Shown in pieces: positions 8,516-17,357 of a stretch of DNA of 64,000 nucleotides (within the stretch, counting starts at the first letter, position 1; each line of letters starts with the position of its first letter). Under the pieces are notes generated by a model. It made no database searches. It was given only the letters and a program-made list of their open reading frames with translations, and was not told the DNA's origin. The translations under genes were made by a program, and so were the position numbers. The DNA is from Roseiarcus sp036513315 (GTDB taxonomy: Bacteria > Pseudomonadota > Alphaproteobacteria > Rhizobiales > Beijerinckiaceae): positions 8,138 through 72,137 of the forward strand of contig DATBZF010000005.1 of NCBI GenBank assembly GCA_036513315.1. The letters are read 5' to 3'.

Positions 8516-9427
8516 TCACGCCAGTCCGCGCGCGCGTTCGCGAAGCTTGAGCCATTGTTTGACGAAAACATTGGACAGCGCGTAGGTAATCGCCCAAAGG
8601 ATGACCAGCAGCGCCGCCGATTTTGCGACATTGGTGTACTGGTAGAACTCCAGATAGGAGCGGACCTGAAACACCAGCAACGTGTTGCCGGGACCACCTT
8701 GCGTCATCGAATAGATGATATCGAATTGCTGAATGGAATCGAGGAGGCGGAACAGCGTCGCCGTAATCATATAGGGCGCCAGCATGGGTAAGGTGATGCG
8801 AAAGAAGACGAAGCGGCGGGGCACGCCGTCGAGCGCGGCCGCCTCAAAGGGCTGGCGGGGGAGCGATCGCAGACCTGCAAGCAACAGGATCATGATGAAG
8901 GGCGTGTAGACCCAGACATCGACGAGCACCACCGTAAACAGGGCGGAGCTTGGCGCCGACGCCCATTTGAAATCCGTCGCGCCGGCAAGCTGCACCAGAT
9001 AAGACAGAATCCCGAAATTCGGATTGGTCATCAGCTTCCACATCAACGCGGCAAGCGCTGGCGCTGTCATCAACGGGAGAAGCAGCAGGATCGAGGCAAG
9101 ATTGTTGAAGCGAGTTTGCTTCTGCAGAAGCAAGGCGATCGTCAGGCCAAACACAAGCTCCACGCCGACTGTCAGACCCGTATAAAGCAGCGACACGCGC
9201 ACAGTGTTCCAAAATTCGGCGTCGCTGAGAAAATTGATGTAATTGTCGAACCAGACGAATCCTTTCATCGCCGGCAGATTGAGGCGAAACCGCAGCAGTG
9301 AATAATACACCGCCGTCACGAACGGAATGAGAATGCCAATGCATACCAGCAGCGCGGGCAAGCTGAGCAGATAAGGCAAATAATGAGCCTTGCGCCGTCG
9401 TTGCGGTTGGGTGGCGACGATGGTCAT
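8516..9427 (-). CDS. sugar ABC transporter permease, MalF/UgpA type
   Basis: 303 residues. The first membrane helix is YLPYLLSLPALLVCIGILIP (residues about 14-33), followed by five or so more, with an EAA-like loop around AAALDGVPRRFVFFRITLPM. This is the usual partner of a MalG-type permease. ATG 9427 (MTIVATQ) was chosen because it gives a short basic N-terminus just before helix 1; an ATG at 9451 would add eight residues and cannot be excluded. The 177-base gap to the binding-protein gene upstream is the largest within the transporter operon and may reduce permease expression relative to the binding protein. Confidence 0.88.
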   Translation of the reverse strand: MTIVATQPQRRRKAHYLPYLLSLPALLVCIGILIPFVTAVYYSLLRFRLNLPAMKGFVWFDNYINFLSDAEFWNTVRVSLLYTGLTVGVELVFGLTIALLLQKQTRFNNLASILLLLPLMTAPALAALMWKLMTNPNFGILSYLVQLAGATDFKWASAPSSALFTVVLVDVWVYTPFIMILLLAGLRSLPRQPFEAAALDGVPRRFVFFRITLPMLAPYMITATLFRLLDSIQQFDIIYSMTQGGPGNTLLVFQVRSYLEFYQYTNVAKSAALLVILWAITYALSNVFVKQWLKLRERARGLA

Positions 9428-9604
9428 GACGAGGCGCTTATCATACGGCATCCAGGAACTGACGATCGCAGAGGGCAATTGCTCGCACCGACGCAAGGCT
9501 GAGGCCCGATTTCATCGTGCTTTTGAACATAAGCCGATGGCGCGGGCGGCGCGCGTAGGGAGGGAGTTTGCGCGCGCCGCCCACCATCTGGCAAGGCTGA
9601 TCGT

Positions 9605-11047
9605 TCAACCCAGGCCAGCATCCTTCAATTGCTTGTCGATCGAAGCGGCGAGCTGGTCGAGGCCCTCGTCGACCGGCACTTCCTTGGCGACCATCTTCTG
9701 CAAGGTTTCCGCCCATAGAGTGGTGACGTCGAAGAACAAGGGCTGCGGCGTGAAGTAGATTTTCGCGCCGGGCGCCGAGGCCGCCAACTGATCGATGTAG
9801 CCGGTATAGGATTTGTTGAGGCGCGTCTTGAACGCCTCGTCGTTCGCCACGGAGGCGCGGACCGGGTTGACGAAATCCATCTTGGTGGCGCCGAACATGT
9901 CATGTTCGGTCGAGGACGCCCATTGCATGAAATACCAGGCGGCGTCCTTTTGCTTGCCGAAGGAATTCATCGCCAGCGACCAGATCCAGACATTCGGCGT
10001 CGGCGCCTTGGCGTCAGGATTGGCGGCAAAAGCATGGAAGCCGAGATTGCCCTTCTCTTTATTGTCCCCGCCGTCCATGAAATAGCCGAGAATATCGGCG
10101 TCGAAGATGGTCGCCGAGGCGCCGGCGCCAAGGTCCGTGCCGACCTGATACCAGGTATAGGTCGACCAGTTCTTCGGTCCGGATTTCTGGATCATGTCGA
10201 CGAAGAGCTTGTGATACGCCTTGGACCCGGCGGTGTTCATCGCCGCCTTGAGCTTGCCGTCGGCGCCGACGGTCAGGTCCTTCTGTCCATAATTGGCGTA
10301 GCCCGACAGGAAGCCCGGATGGATCGTCGCCCATGAACGCGAGCCGCGAACGCCGATGCCGTAAGGCCCGCCGAGGTCTTTGGTCAGCTTGGCGGCCTTG
10401 TCGACGAGGTCGGGTAGATTCTTGGGCGGCTCGACGCCGGCCTTGTCGTACATCTTGCGGTTATAGGTGATCGAGTTGAGCTCGTAGCCCCACGGAATGC
10501 ACCATTGCTTGGCGTCCGCCGACCCAAGCGCGCCACCGGGCACGCCATTCCAGGCGGTCGAGGCGCGAAGACCGGGCAGCACGTCGTCCCAGGCGTATTT
10601 CGGATTGGTCTTGGCGGGGTCCTTGATATAGGCGCCAAGATCGTCGACCCAACCGGCCGGACCGTAAGTCCAGGTCATATAGGCGCCGGTCATGAAGGCG
10701 TCGTATTGGGACGACTTGGACGAAAGTGCGGCCGTCACCTTGTCGAAATAAACGTCTTCCGGGAAAATATCGTAGGTCACTTCCATGCCGGTCATCGCTT
10801 TGAAATTGTCGAGATCGGCGATCATCGCATCCGCATAGGGATGCTTGTTCAGAAGAAGGTGGACCTTCGTCCCGTTGAATTTCTTCCAATCAAAATCGGC
10901 GGCGAGCGCCTGAGTGCTCGCGGCGTTGAGCATGAAATTCGCGGTCGCCGCCGAGATGCCGAGCTTACCGGCGCCCAGCATCAGATCGCGCCGACTTATC
11001 TTGCCAGCCTTATATTGTTCGAAGAAGTCTTTTGCTTTTTGCGACAT
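9605..11047 (-). CDS. extracellular sugar-binding protein of ABC transporter (SBP family 1)
   Basis: 480 residues. The N-terminus has a twin-arginine-like segment (ISRRDLMLGAGK) followed by a hydrophobic stretch and an Ala-rich cleavage region ending near STQALAA, so export by Tat is likely. The mature protein looks like family 1 solute-binding proteins, with a W-rich ligand region (YMTWTYGPAGW, QWCIPWGYE). A strong ribosome binding site (AAGGAGAGG) precedes ATG 11047. It is the first transporter gene after the SorC-type regulator and probably the most strongly expressed gene of this operon. The ligand is inferred to be erythritol or a related polyol. Confidence 0.88.
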   Translation of the reverse strand: MSQKAKDFFEQYKAGKISRRDLMLGAGKLGISAATANFMLNAASTQALAADFDWKKFNGTKVHLLLNKHPYADAMIADLDNFKAMTGMEVTYDIFPEDVYFDKVTAALSSKSSQYDAFMTGAYMTWTYGPAGWVDDLGAYIKDPAKTNPKYAWDDVLPGLRASTAWNGVPGGALGSADAKQWCIPWGYELNSITYNRKMYDKAGVEPPKNLPDLVDKAAKLTKDLGGPYGIGVRGSRSWATIHPGFLSGYANYGQKDLTVGADGKLKAAMNTAGSKAYHKLFVDMIQKSGPKNWSTYTWYQVGTDLGAGASATIFDADILGYFMDGGDNKEKGNLGFHAFAANPDAKAPTPNVWIWSLAMNSFGKQKDAAWYFMQWASSTEHDMFGATKMDFVNPVRASVANDEAFKTRLNKSYTGYIDQLAASAPGAKIYFTPQPLFFDVTTLWAETLQKMVAKEVPVDEGLDQLAASIDKQLKDAGLG

Positions 11048-11115
11048 GAGTTCCTCTCCTTAGGTTTCCTCGTTCTCGGTTTTTTCTTGTCGATCCGGAT
11101 TCTTTCGCCCGGATT

Positions 11116-12078
11116 TCAAGCGGTCAGCGCTTTTGCTGTCCGTTCGTCAGTGATGAGGCCGAAGATCAGCCCGCTCGCCAAAATTGCTTTGATCGGATCT
11201 ATTTTCGATCGACCGCCCGCGATGGCGACGGTCTTTTGTCTGCCGATGTCGGCCGCGGCCATGGACAGGGCTCGCGCCGAAAGATCGTTCTCGATCAATT
11301 TGCCGGTCAGGCTGAAAATATGGCCGAGAATTTCGCCCGCGCCGCCCGCCTTGCGGGCGTCCTCGAATTCGTCCCGTTCGATCATCCCCGTCGAGAGAAT
11401 CGAAGCGTCCGCCTCCATCGTCCCGATGCCAACGATGCGCAATGTCGCCGCGATCCCAAGTTCCATGATCGCCGGCACCCCGCGCTGGGCCAGAAACACC
11501 GTCCGGTCCTCGACCGAATTGGCGTAGAACGGCAGCGGCAGAACATAGGCTTCGGCGCTCGTGCGCTCGGCGAGGCGATGGATGACGTCGAACGGCGTGG
11601 TTGAATAGCGCCGCGTCAGACCGCCCAGCAGCGACACCAGCTTGACCTGGCGGACATTCATTTTTGGCAACATGGAAACGCAGGACGCAAGCGTGCGCCC
11701 GTGACCGAAACCAATGGTCTTGTCCTCGCCGCTTTCGAGCGCGAGACGCAGAAACCGGCTGCCCGCCATGCCCAACGTTTGCAGCGGCAAGGCCTCGTCA
11801 TCGAGATCCGGGCACACCTCGCAGAATTTGACCCCGAAGCGTTGGCATATCGCGTCCTCCAACCGCAGGCATTCGGAAATGTCGCCATCGATGGAGAAGC
11901 GGACGAGCCCTTCCTTGTTGGCCCGGGCGATCAGCCGATGCGCTTTCAGGCTGGGTATTCTGAGTCTTTTGGCGACCTGCCCCTGGGTCAGCCCGGCGCC
12001 GTAGTGCAGCCAGGCCGCGCGGACGCAGAGGTCGACGTCGTCGCTGTTGGCGTTCCTTGGGGCCCGGGTCAGCATCAT
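11116..12078 (-). CDS. SorC/DeoR-family sugar-responsive transcriptional regulator (EryD-like)
   Basis: 320 residues. An N-terminal helix-turn-helix occupies roughly residues 18-55 (WLHYGAGLTQGQVAKRL then a recognition helix), followed by a SorC-type phosphosugar-binding domain containing GFGHGRTLASCV and the closing GGRSKIDPIKAIL segment. SorC proteins are usually repressors whose effector is the substrate or an intermediate of the controlled pathway. EryD of the erythritol operon belongs to this family. The gene is divergent from rpiB/eryC-like genes and upstream of the transporter operon, so it is well placed to control both arms. Confidence 0.85.
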   Translation of the reverse strand: MMLTRAPRNANSDDVDLCVRAAWLHYGAGLTQGQVAKRLRIPSLKAHRLIARANKEGLVRFSIDGDISECLRLEDAICQRFGVKFCEVCPDLDDEALPLQTLGMAGSRFLRLALESGEDKTIGFGHGRTLASCVSMLPKMNVRQVKLVSLLGGLTRRYSTTPFDVIHRLAERTSAEAYVLPLPFYANSVEDRTVFLAQRGVPAIMELGIAATLRIVGIGTMEADASILSTGMIERDEFEDARKAGGAGEILGHIFSLTGKLIENDLSARALSMAAADIGRQKTVAIAGGRSKIDPIKAILASGLIFGLITDERTAKALTA

Positions 12079-12224
12079 TCAGACCGATAATTTTTTCTTG
12101 TGGTGAAGTTTGTTTCATTTTGATATGGTGTTGTCAAGGGAGGCGGCGAACGTTCGTTTTGCCGCGGCGCTACCGGGCGCTGCGATACCCGTGGGAAAAG
12201 CCGGGGTTGGGGCGAGGAGAGGGC
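12079..12224. promoter_or_regulatory. divergent promoter region between SorC-type regulator and rpiB-like gene
   Basis: 146 bases between two divergent starts. The left half is locally AT-rich (around 12088-12137) compared with the rest of the locus, and contains a TTGATATGGTGTTGTCAAG segment with short inverted TTGA/TCAA ends. This is a reasonable place for the regulator's operator and for promoters in both directions. I cannot define -35 and -10 boxes with confidence. Confidence 0.4.
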
Positions 12225-12671
12225 ATGAAGATCGCTTTGGGCGCCGACACCGCCGGCAAGCCGCTACTCGACGTAATCGCGGCGCATTTGAAGACGAAGA
12301 AGGACGTGACCGTCGTCGACCTCAGCGAACCCGGCTATTACGCCGGCGTCGCCGATCGCGTCGCGTCGTCGATCAATTCCGGGCAGAACGAGCGCGCGAT
12401 TCTTTTTTGCGGGACGGGCATCGGCGTCTGCATTTCCGCGAACAAGGTCCCTGGCATTCGCGCCGCGCTGACCCACGACACTTATTCCGCCGAGCGCGCC
12501 GCCAGATCGAACAACGCCCAGATCATCACGATGGGCGCGCGCGTCATCGGGCCTGAGCTCGCCAAGGCGATCGTCGACGCATGGCTCGCCGCCGAGTTCG
12601 ATCCCGAGGGCGCTTCAGCAGGCAATGTCGCTGCGATCGACGAGCTCGATAAGAAATATGGGAAGCTTTGA
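12225..12671 (+). CDS. rpiB: RpiB/LacAB-family sugar-phosphate isomerase (EryI-like)
   Basis: 148 residues, the usual RpiB length. The catalytic cysteine motif is present (FCGTGIGVCISANK, Cys62 in my count), as is the GARVIG motif. Compared with ribose-5-phosphate isomerase B as I recall it, the early Asp-His pair is Asp-Thr here (GADTAGK) and the ring-opening histidine region reads RSNNAQ. This fits an enzyme acting on open-chain tetrose phosphates, as the erythritol-pathway isomerase EryI does (D-erythrulose-4-P to D-erythrose-4-P). ATG 12225 has a good ribosome binding site (GAGGAGAGG). It is coupled to the next gene by a TGATG overlap. Confidence 0.85.
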   Translation: MKIALGADTAGKPLLDVIAAHLKTKKDVTVVDLSEPGYYAGVADRVASSINSGQNERAILFCGTGIGVCISANKVPGIRAALTHDTYSAERAARSNNAQIITMGARVIGPELAKAIVDAWLAAEFDPEGASAGNVAAIDELDKKYGKL

Positions 12672-13621
12672 TGATTTCGGGAGGAGTGCGCGCCGCCCGA
12701 TCGTTCCGGCTTTCGCTGAGCACTAATCCATTCGTCAATCGGTTCGCCGAGCCTCACGCATTGATCCGGGCGATCGCCGAAGAGGTTGGCATCGGCTATA
12801 TCCAGCTCACCCACGAATTCATCAATCCCGGATGGCCGGCGGCGGTGATCCGCCGCCTGACTGACGAAATGGCGCGGAGCTGCACGACGCTCGGCGTCAA
12901 AGTCACCTCGCTGATGACAGGTCCTTATGGGCGGCTCAATCATTTCGGGCATCCCGATGCCGACGTGCGCCAATATTACGTCGATTGGTTCAAGGGCTTG
13001 GTCGACATTTCAGCAGACCTCGGCTGTCCGGCCGTCGGAACTCAATTCGCGATCCTGACCTATCGCGATTACGACGATCCAGCGCGGCGCGAACGCCGCA
13101 TGAATGAGGCGCTGGCATGCTGGCGCGCCGTCGCCGAACATGCGGCGCGGCGCGGCCTCGCGTTTCTGTTCTGGGAGCCCATGTCGGTCGGCCGCGAGCT
13201 CGGCCATACAATCAAAGAAGCTCTTGCGTTGCAGGAGACCCTCGATAGAGCAGGTCTCGCCATCCCGCTGAAGGCGATGATTGACATCGACCATGGCGAT
13301 GTCTCCTCGCCCGATCCCACCGACACCGACCCCTATTGCTGGGCGCGCGCCTTCGCGGCGCGCTCGCCGATCATCCACGTCAAGCAGAGTTCGGCCAACA
13401 AGGGCGGCCATTGGCCCTTCACCGCCGATCGTAACCGCGATGGCCGCATTGTTCCGGAAAAACTGATCGAGACGATCCGCGCGGGCGGCGGCGAAGGCAA
13501 CGAATTGTGCATGGAATTGGCGTTCCGCGAACGGGAGCCCGCCGATCGCAATGTCCTTGCGATGACCAGGGAATCGGTCGCCTTCTGGAAGCCCTTCCTC
13601 GATATCGGGCGGCCGGACTGA
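12671..13621 (+). CDS. eryC: sugar phosphate isomerase/epimerase, EryC-like (tetrulose-4-phosphate racemase family)
   Basis: 316 residues of the xylose-isomerase-like TIM-barrel family. Motifs typical of EryC-type proteins are visible: LSTNPFVNRFAEP at the start, YIQLTHEFINPGWPA, TSLMTGPYGRLNHFGHP, and the metal-site region IDIDHGDV. EryC in Brucella interconverts tetrulose-4-phosphate stereoisomers on the way to erythrose-4-phosphate, which feeds the pentose phosphate pathway. ATG 12671 shares one base with the rpiB stop. The pairing with an RpiB-type isomerase and an EryA-like kinase is the strongest evidence for a tetritol pathway here. Confidence 0.8.
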   Translation: MISGGVRAARSFRLSLSTNPFVNRFAEPHALIRAIAEEVGIGYIQLTHEFINPGWPAAVIRRLTDEMARSCTTLGVKVTSLMTGPYGRLNHFGHPDADVRQYYVDWFKGLVDISADLGCPAVGTQFAILTYRDYDDPARRERRMNEALACWRAVAEHAARRGLAFLFWEPMSVGRELGHTIKEALALQETLDRAGLAIPLKAMIDIDHGDVSSPDPTDTDPYCWARAFAARSPIIHVKQSSANKGGHWPFTADRNRDGRIVPEKLIETIRAGGGEGNELCMELAFREREPADRNVLAMTRESVAFWKPFLDIGRPD

Positions 13622-13642
13622 GCCCTCGCGCAGCCGCTGCGC

Positions 13643-13987
13643 TCACTTCTCCTGCATCGCGGGCGATCGGGGATGCGCGGCGATGAGCGGATGATCGACG
13701 CTGCTTTTGTGCTGCGCATCGGCGCCGCCCGGCGAGCCCCAGCCGGTGATCGCCGGGCCGAAGAATTCGGCGTTGACCGGCCCGAAGGCGCGCTCGCTCT
13801 CCGGCAGGTCCTCCGCGGCATAGATCGCCTCGACCGGACAGACGGAAAGGCATAGGCCGCAATCGATACATTCGTCCGGCTGGATATACATCATCCGGCC
13901 ACCCTCATAGATGCACTCGACCGGGCAGACGGCCTGGCACGCGCCGTCCTTGACGTCGATGCAAGTGGTGGCGATGACATAGGCCAT
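13643..13987 (-). CDS. ferredoxin with two iron-sulfur cluster motifs
   Basis: 114 residues. The first motif (CIDVKDGACQAVCPVECIY) lacks the second cysteine of a CxxC pair, as in 7Fe/8Fe ferredoxins with a 3Fe-4S cluster. The second is a classical CIDCGLCLSVCPV 4Fe-4S motif. The C-terminal 40 residues are a charged tail. It is the last gene of the operon, eight bases after the crotonase gene. It could carry electrons to or from the FAD oxidoreductase encoded in the same operon, but the partner is inferred. Confidence 0.9.
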   Translation of the reverse strand: MAYVIATTCIDVKDGACQAVCPVECIYEGGRMMYIQPDECIDCGLCLSVCPVEAIYAAEDLPESERAFGPVNAEFFGPAITGWGSPGGADAQHKSSVDHPLIAAHPRSPAMQEK

Positions 13988-13994
13988 TGCGGCC

Positions 13995-14771
13995 TCAGCG
14001 CCCGCGCCATTGCGGGGCGCGCTTTTCCTGGAATGCGCGCACGCCCTCGTCCTGATCGGCCGATCGCAGCGCGTCGATCAGCGCCGGCAGGCGCAACATC
14101 TGCGCTTCTTGGGCGGAGAGGCCCGCGCCGGCCCGCACCATCTGCTTGATCGCGCGCACTGACAACGGCGCACAGGCGAGAACATCGGCGATCCAGCGCG
14201 CGACGCGATCGTCGAGCTCCTGCAACGGCGCCACTTCGTTGACAAGGCCAAAGCGCAGCGCCTCCTCCGCATCGATGCGACGGCCGGTGAGCAGCATCCC
14301 CATCGCCCAGACATGGGGAATGCGGCGCGCCAGCAGCGCGATGCCGCCGTCAAGCGCGAGCCGCCCGACGCGCGGCTCGGGCAGGCCGAAGGTGGCGTTT
14401 GTGGAGGCAATGACGATATCACAGCCGAGCACCATCTCCATCCCCCCGCCGAGCGCATGGCCGTTGACGCGAGCAATGACGGGAACGTCGAGCGTGTCGC
14501 GCAAGGCAATGCCGCCAAAGCCGCCGGGACGCGGCGCGGCCCAATATTCGAGCCCGCTCGATCCCGAACCGCCTTTCATATCGGCGCCTGTGCAAAAGGC
14601 GCGCTCGCCAGCGCCGGTGAGCACGACGACGCGAATATCGCGATCCCGCTCGATCGCTTCCCAGACCCGGATCAATTCCGCCTCAGTCGCAGAATCGACG
14701 GCGTTGAGGCGATCGGGCCGATTCAGCGTGACCCGTGCGACATGGTCCTTGACGGAAAATTCCACACTCAT
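13995..14771 (-). CDS. enoyl-CoA hydratase/isomerase (crotonase) family protein
   Basis: 258 residues, a normal crotonase length. The substrate/oxyanion motifs are present: FCTGADMKGG near residue 60 and NGHALGGGMEMVLGCD near residue 105. Crotonases act on acyl-CoA thioesters (hydration, isomerisation or C-C cleavage). ATG 14771 overlaps the CoA-transferase stop by four bases (ATGA). Together the two imply that the substrate of this operon is first turned into a CoA thioester. The substrate itself is unknown. Confidence 0.9.
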   Translation of the reverse strand: MSVEFSVKDHVARVTLNRPDRLNAVDSATEAELIRVWEAIERDRDIRVVVLTGAGERAFCTGADMKGGSGSSGLEYWAAPRPGGFGGIALRDTLDVPVIARVNGHALGGGMEMVLGCDIVIASTNATFGLPEPRVGRLALDGGIALLARRIPHVWAMGMLLTGRRIDAEEALRFGLVNEVAPLQELDDRVARWIADVLACAPLSVRAIKQMVRAGAGLSAQEAQMLRLPALIDALRSADQDEGVRAFQEKRAPQWRGR

Positions 14772-15958
14772 GCGAGGACGCCAGTCTTTCTCAACGCCGC
14801 GATCCGTTCGGCGGGATAACCGACCTCGCTCAGAATGGCGTCGCCGTCGGCGCCAAGCGCCGGCGGCGGGCGGCGAATCTGGAAAGCATTGGCGTCCATA
14901 CTGAGGGGCGTGCCGATCAACGGCATCGCCTTGGCGCCGCCATTCAGCGTCACCACCGTCCGATTGGCTTTGGTCTGTTCGTGGCCGAGCGCTTCGGCGA
15001 GCGTCAGCACAGGCGCGCAAAGCAGGTCCTGTTCGTCGAGCCGGTCGAGCCAATGCTGCGTCGTGTTCGACGCAAAGCGTTCGCGGAACATCGCCTGCAA
15101 CTCGGCCTTGTGCTCGACCTGACCCTGAAACGTCGCATAGCGCTGATCGGCGGAAAGATCGGGCAGACCGAGCGCGGCGCAAATGTCCTGCAGCGGGTTG
15201 CTCTTGAAGGCGCCGACCAGCACAAGCGCGCCGTCGGTCGTCTCAAACCCGCCGGTCAGCGGATAGGAGCCCCAACTGAAGTGCCGTCCGCGCTGCAGCC
15301 ACATCGCCGCTTCCTGCATCTGCATGGCGAGCATCGATTCGAACAGCGAAACCGCGACCTGTTGGCCGCGCCCTGTCTTCTCGCGTTGCAGCAATGCAAG
15401 AAGGATCGCCTGCACCAGATGCATGCCGGCCGTATAGTCGCAGAGCGAAGTCGCATAGACGGTGAGCGGCTCGTTATCGTTGCATTTGCGCCGCATCACG
15501 CCCGACAGCGCCTGCGCGAGAATGTCCTGGCCGCCTTTGTAGGAGAGGGGGCCGGTCTGACCGAAGCCGGAGCCGAAGGCGCAGATGATCCTCGGATTGA
15601 TCTTGGCGAGCTCTTCATAGCCAAAGCCCATGCGCTCCATGACGCCGGCGCGAAAATTGTTGGCGACGACGTCGGCGTCGCGCACGAGGTCATAGATGAT
15701 CGCCTTACCGTCCGGCTTGCGCAGATCGAGCGCGATCGAACGCTTGTTGCGGTTGAGGCTGCGGAAGACCGGATTGTCGAAGCCGTCGGGATCGTCGGCG
15801 ACCGAACTGCGCGACAGGTCGCCGGCGCCCGGCCGTTCGATCTTGACGACATCGGCGCCGTAGTCGGCGAGCACCTGCGTCGCGCTGGGGCCCAACATGA
15901 CCTGGGTGAAATCGATGACGCGGACGCCCGACAGCGGTTGGGCGGAATTGGTGTCCAT
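14768..15958 (-). CDS. CaiB/BaiF (family III) CoA-transferase
   Basis: 396 residues. The N-terminal GVRVIDFTQVMLGPSATQVL and ADYGADVVKIE segments and RNKRSIALDLR are typical of family III CoA-transferases. The position of the catalytic aspartate is expected in the RDADVVANNF region. These enzymes move CoA between carboxylic acids. The gene sits 12 bases after the FAD oxidoreductase gene, so it is part of the NitT/TauT operon. It would activate the imported acid or an oxidation product of it. Confidence 0.9.
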   Translation of the reverse strand: MDTNSAQPLSGVRVIDFTQVMLGPSATQVLADYGADVVKIERPGAGDLSRSSVADDPDGFDNPVFRSLNRNKRSIALDLRKPDGKAIIYDLVRDADVVANNFRAGVMERMGFGYEELAKINPRIICAFGSGFGQTGPLSYKGGQDILAQALSGVMRRKCNDNEPLTVYATSLCDYTAGMHLVQAILLALLQREKTGRGQQVAVSLFESMLAMQMQEAAMWLQRGRHFSWGSYPLTGGFETTDGALVLVGAFKSNPLQDICAALGLPDLSADQRYATFQGQVEHKAELQAMFRERFASNTTQHWLDRLDEQDLLCAPVLTLAEALGHEQTKANRTVVTLNGGAKAMPLIGTPLSMDANAFQIRRPPPALGADGDAILSEVGYPAERIAALRKTGVLA

Positions 15959-15970
15959 TCTGAAGGTCCC

Positions 15971-17323
15971 TTATTCGGCGGCGATAGCGGTGAGGGCGTT
16001 GGATGCGGGCCGATCGCCGGGATCGCCGCCCTGCGCGCGCAGCTTGGCCTGCAGTCTCGCGACATCGACCCGATCGACGGCGATATCGGCGTCGAGTGCG
16101 AGCGCCGCGGCGACGCCCGCCGCCTCGCCCATCGCCATGCAGGGGGGAATTTCTCGTGAATTGCGCTGCGCCGAGGAGGTCGCGGAATAGTGCCGGCCCG
16201 CCACCAGCAATTGGCCGACATTGCGCGGCAGCATCGTGCGATAGGGATAGTAATAATCGCGCCCGCGCGCCACGCTGTCGGGAAAATGCCGCCGCTGCGC
16301 GACATCGTCCTTGGTCATGACATAGACGCCGTCGAGCAGGCGCGTCTGTCGAATGCCGATCTGCGGCGCGACATCGACAACGAAAGCCCCTTCGAAGCCG
16401 GGCATCTTTTCGCGCACGAAGGCGACGAGCGCGGCGATGCGTTCGCGCCCCTGGAAATCGGCGCGCGTGAGATCCTCGACCTTGACGCCGTCGAGGCCCG
16501 CCATATGCGGGCAATTGCACCAGACGATGCCCGGCAAAGGCGTCTTCAGCCACCATTTGTCCCACGAGCCGCCCATGATCCTCTTCGCCTCCCGGTCGAC
16601 GGCGTTGAAGGCGGCCGGCTCCTCATATTCGAAGCGCTCGGCCGCCCCGACATCGACGCCGCCGAGGCGGAATACGGTCGTGACAATATAAGAGCCATGG
16701 GTGAACGGCGCGCCGGCGGAGGCGGCGACATCGAGGTCGCCGCTCGCGTCGACGACGATTTTGCCCATGATCGCCTGGCGCCCGCTCTTCGACTCGCAGA
16801 TGACGCCGACGATGCGGCCGTCTTCGACGATCGCGCGCGAAAACCAGCTATGCAGACGCAGATCGACTTTCGCCTCGCCGATCATTGCGTTGGCGACGCG
16901 TTTGTAACCGTCGGGATCGAAGGCGGCGGCATAGCAGATCGGCTGCGGCTTCATATGCGAATGAAAGTCGAAGACGCCCCAGCGCGACCATTTGCGCCAT
17001 AGCGCCGGATCGGAGCGGCGCTCGGATTCCGGCGGCACCACGCAGAGGCCGATGCGCTCCATGCGATCGATCATCTCGCCGCACAATCCGCGCACGCTGA
17101 TCTCGTCGCCGTTGCACATATCGTCCAGCACGAGGACCATGCCGCCCGAGGCGAGGCCGCCGAGATAAGCGTAGCGTTCGATCAGCGTGACGGAGAGGCC
17201 GTTGCGTGCGCCGGCGACTGCCGCCGCAATGCCGGCCGGGCCGCCGCCGACGACGACAAGATCGACGCGGCGCACGACAGGAATCTGGCCCTCGGGCTCG
17301 GTGATATGGTCGAGGCTGGTCAT
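15971..17323 (-). CDS. FAD-dependent oxidoreductase (FAD_oxidored family)
   Basis: 450 residues. The FAD Rossmann motif is VVVGGGPAGIAAAVAGARNG (residues about 23-42), followed by LIERYAYLGGLASGG. The C-terminal part has a second nucleotide-contact segment (GEAAGVAAALAL). This family includes uncharacterised oxidoreductases that are often next to transport genes and sometimes work with ferredoxins. It lies between the ABC permease gene and the CoA-transferase gene and probably oxidises the imported compound first. It is not a GlpD, D-amino-acid oxidase or succinate dehydrogenase by motif. Confidence 0.85.
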   Translation of the reverse strand: MTSLDHITEPEGQIPVVRRVDLVVVGGGPAGIAAAVAGARNGLSVTLIERYAYLGGLASGGMVLVLDDMCNGDEISVRGLCGEMIDRMERIGLCVVPPESERRSDPALWRKWSRWGVFDFHSHMKPQPICYAAAFDPDGYKRVANAMIGEAKVDLRLHSWFSRAIVEDGRIVGVICESKSGRQAIMGKIVVDASGDLDVAASAGAPFTHGSYIVTTVFRLGGVDVGAAERFEYEEPAAFNAVDREAKRIMGGSWDKWWLKTPLPGIVWCNCPHMAGLDGVKVEDLTRADFQGRERIAALVAFVREKMPGFEGAFVVDVAPQIGIRQTRLLDGVYVMTKDDVAQRRHFPDSVARGRDYYYPYRTMLPRNVGQLLVAGRHYSATSSAQRNSREIPPCMAMGEAAGVAAALALDADIAVDRVDVARLQAKLRAQGGDPGDRPASNALTAIAAE

Positions 17324-17357
17324 ATTTGAACTCCTGGATAGGACGGATACGCGTATG

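Noticed and set aside
14981..16159. Long plus-strand open frame opposite the CoA-transferase and FAD oxidoreductase genes
   Set aside because: It has no domain or start signal, and its composition mirrors the well-supported minus-strand genes.
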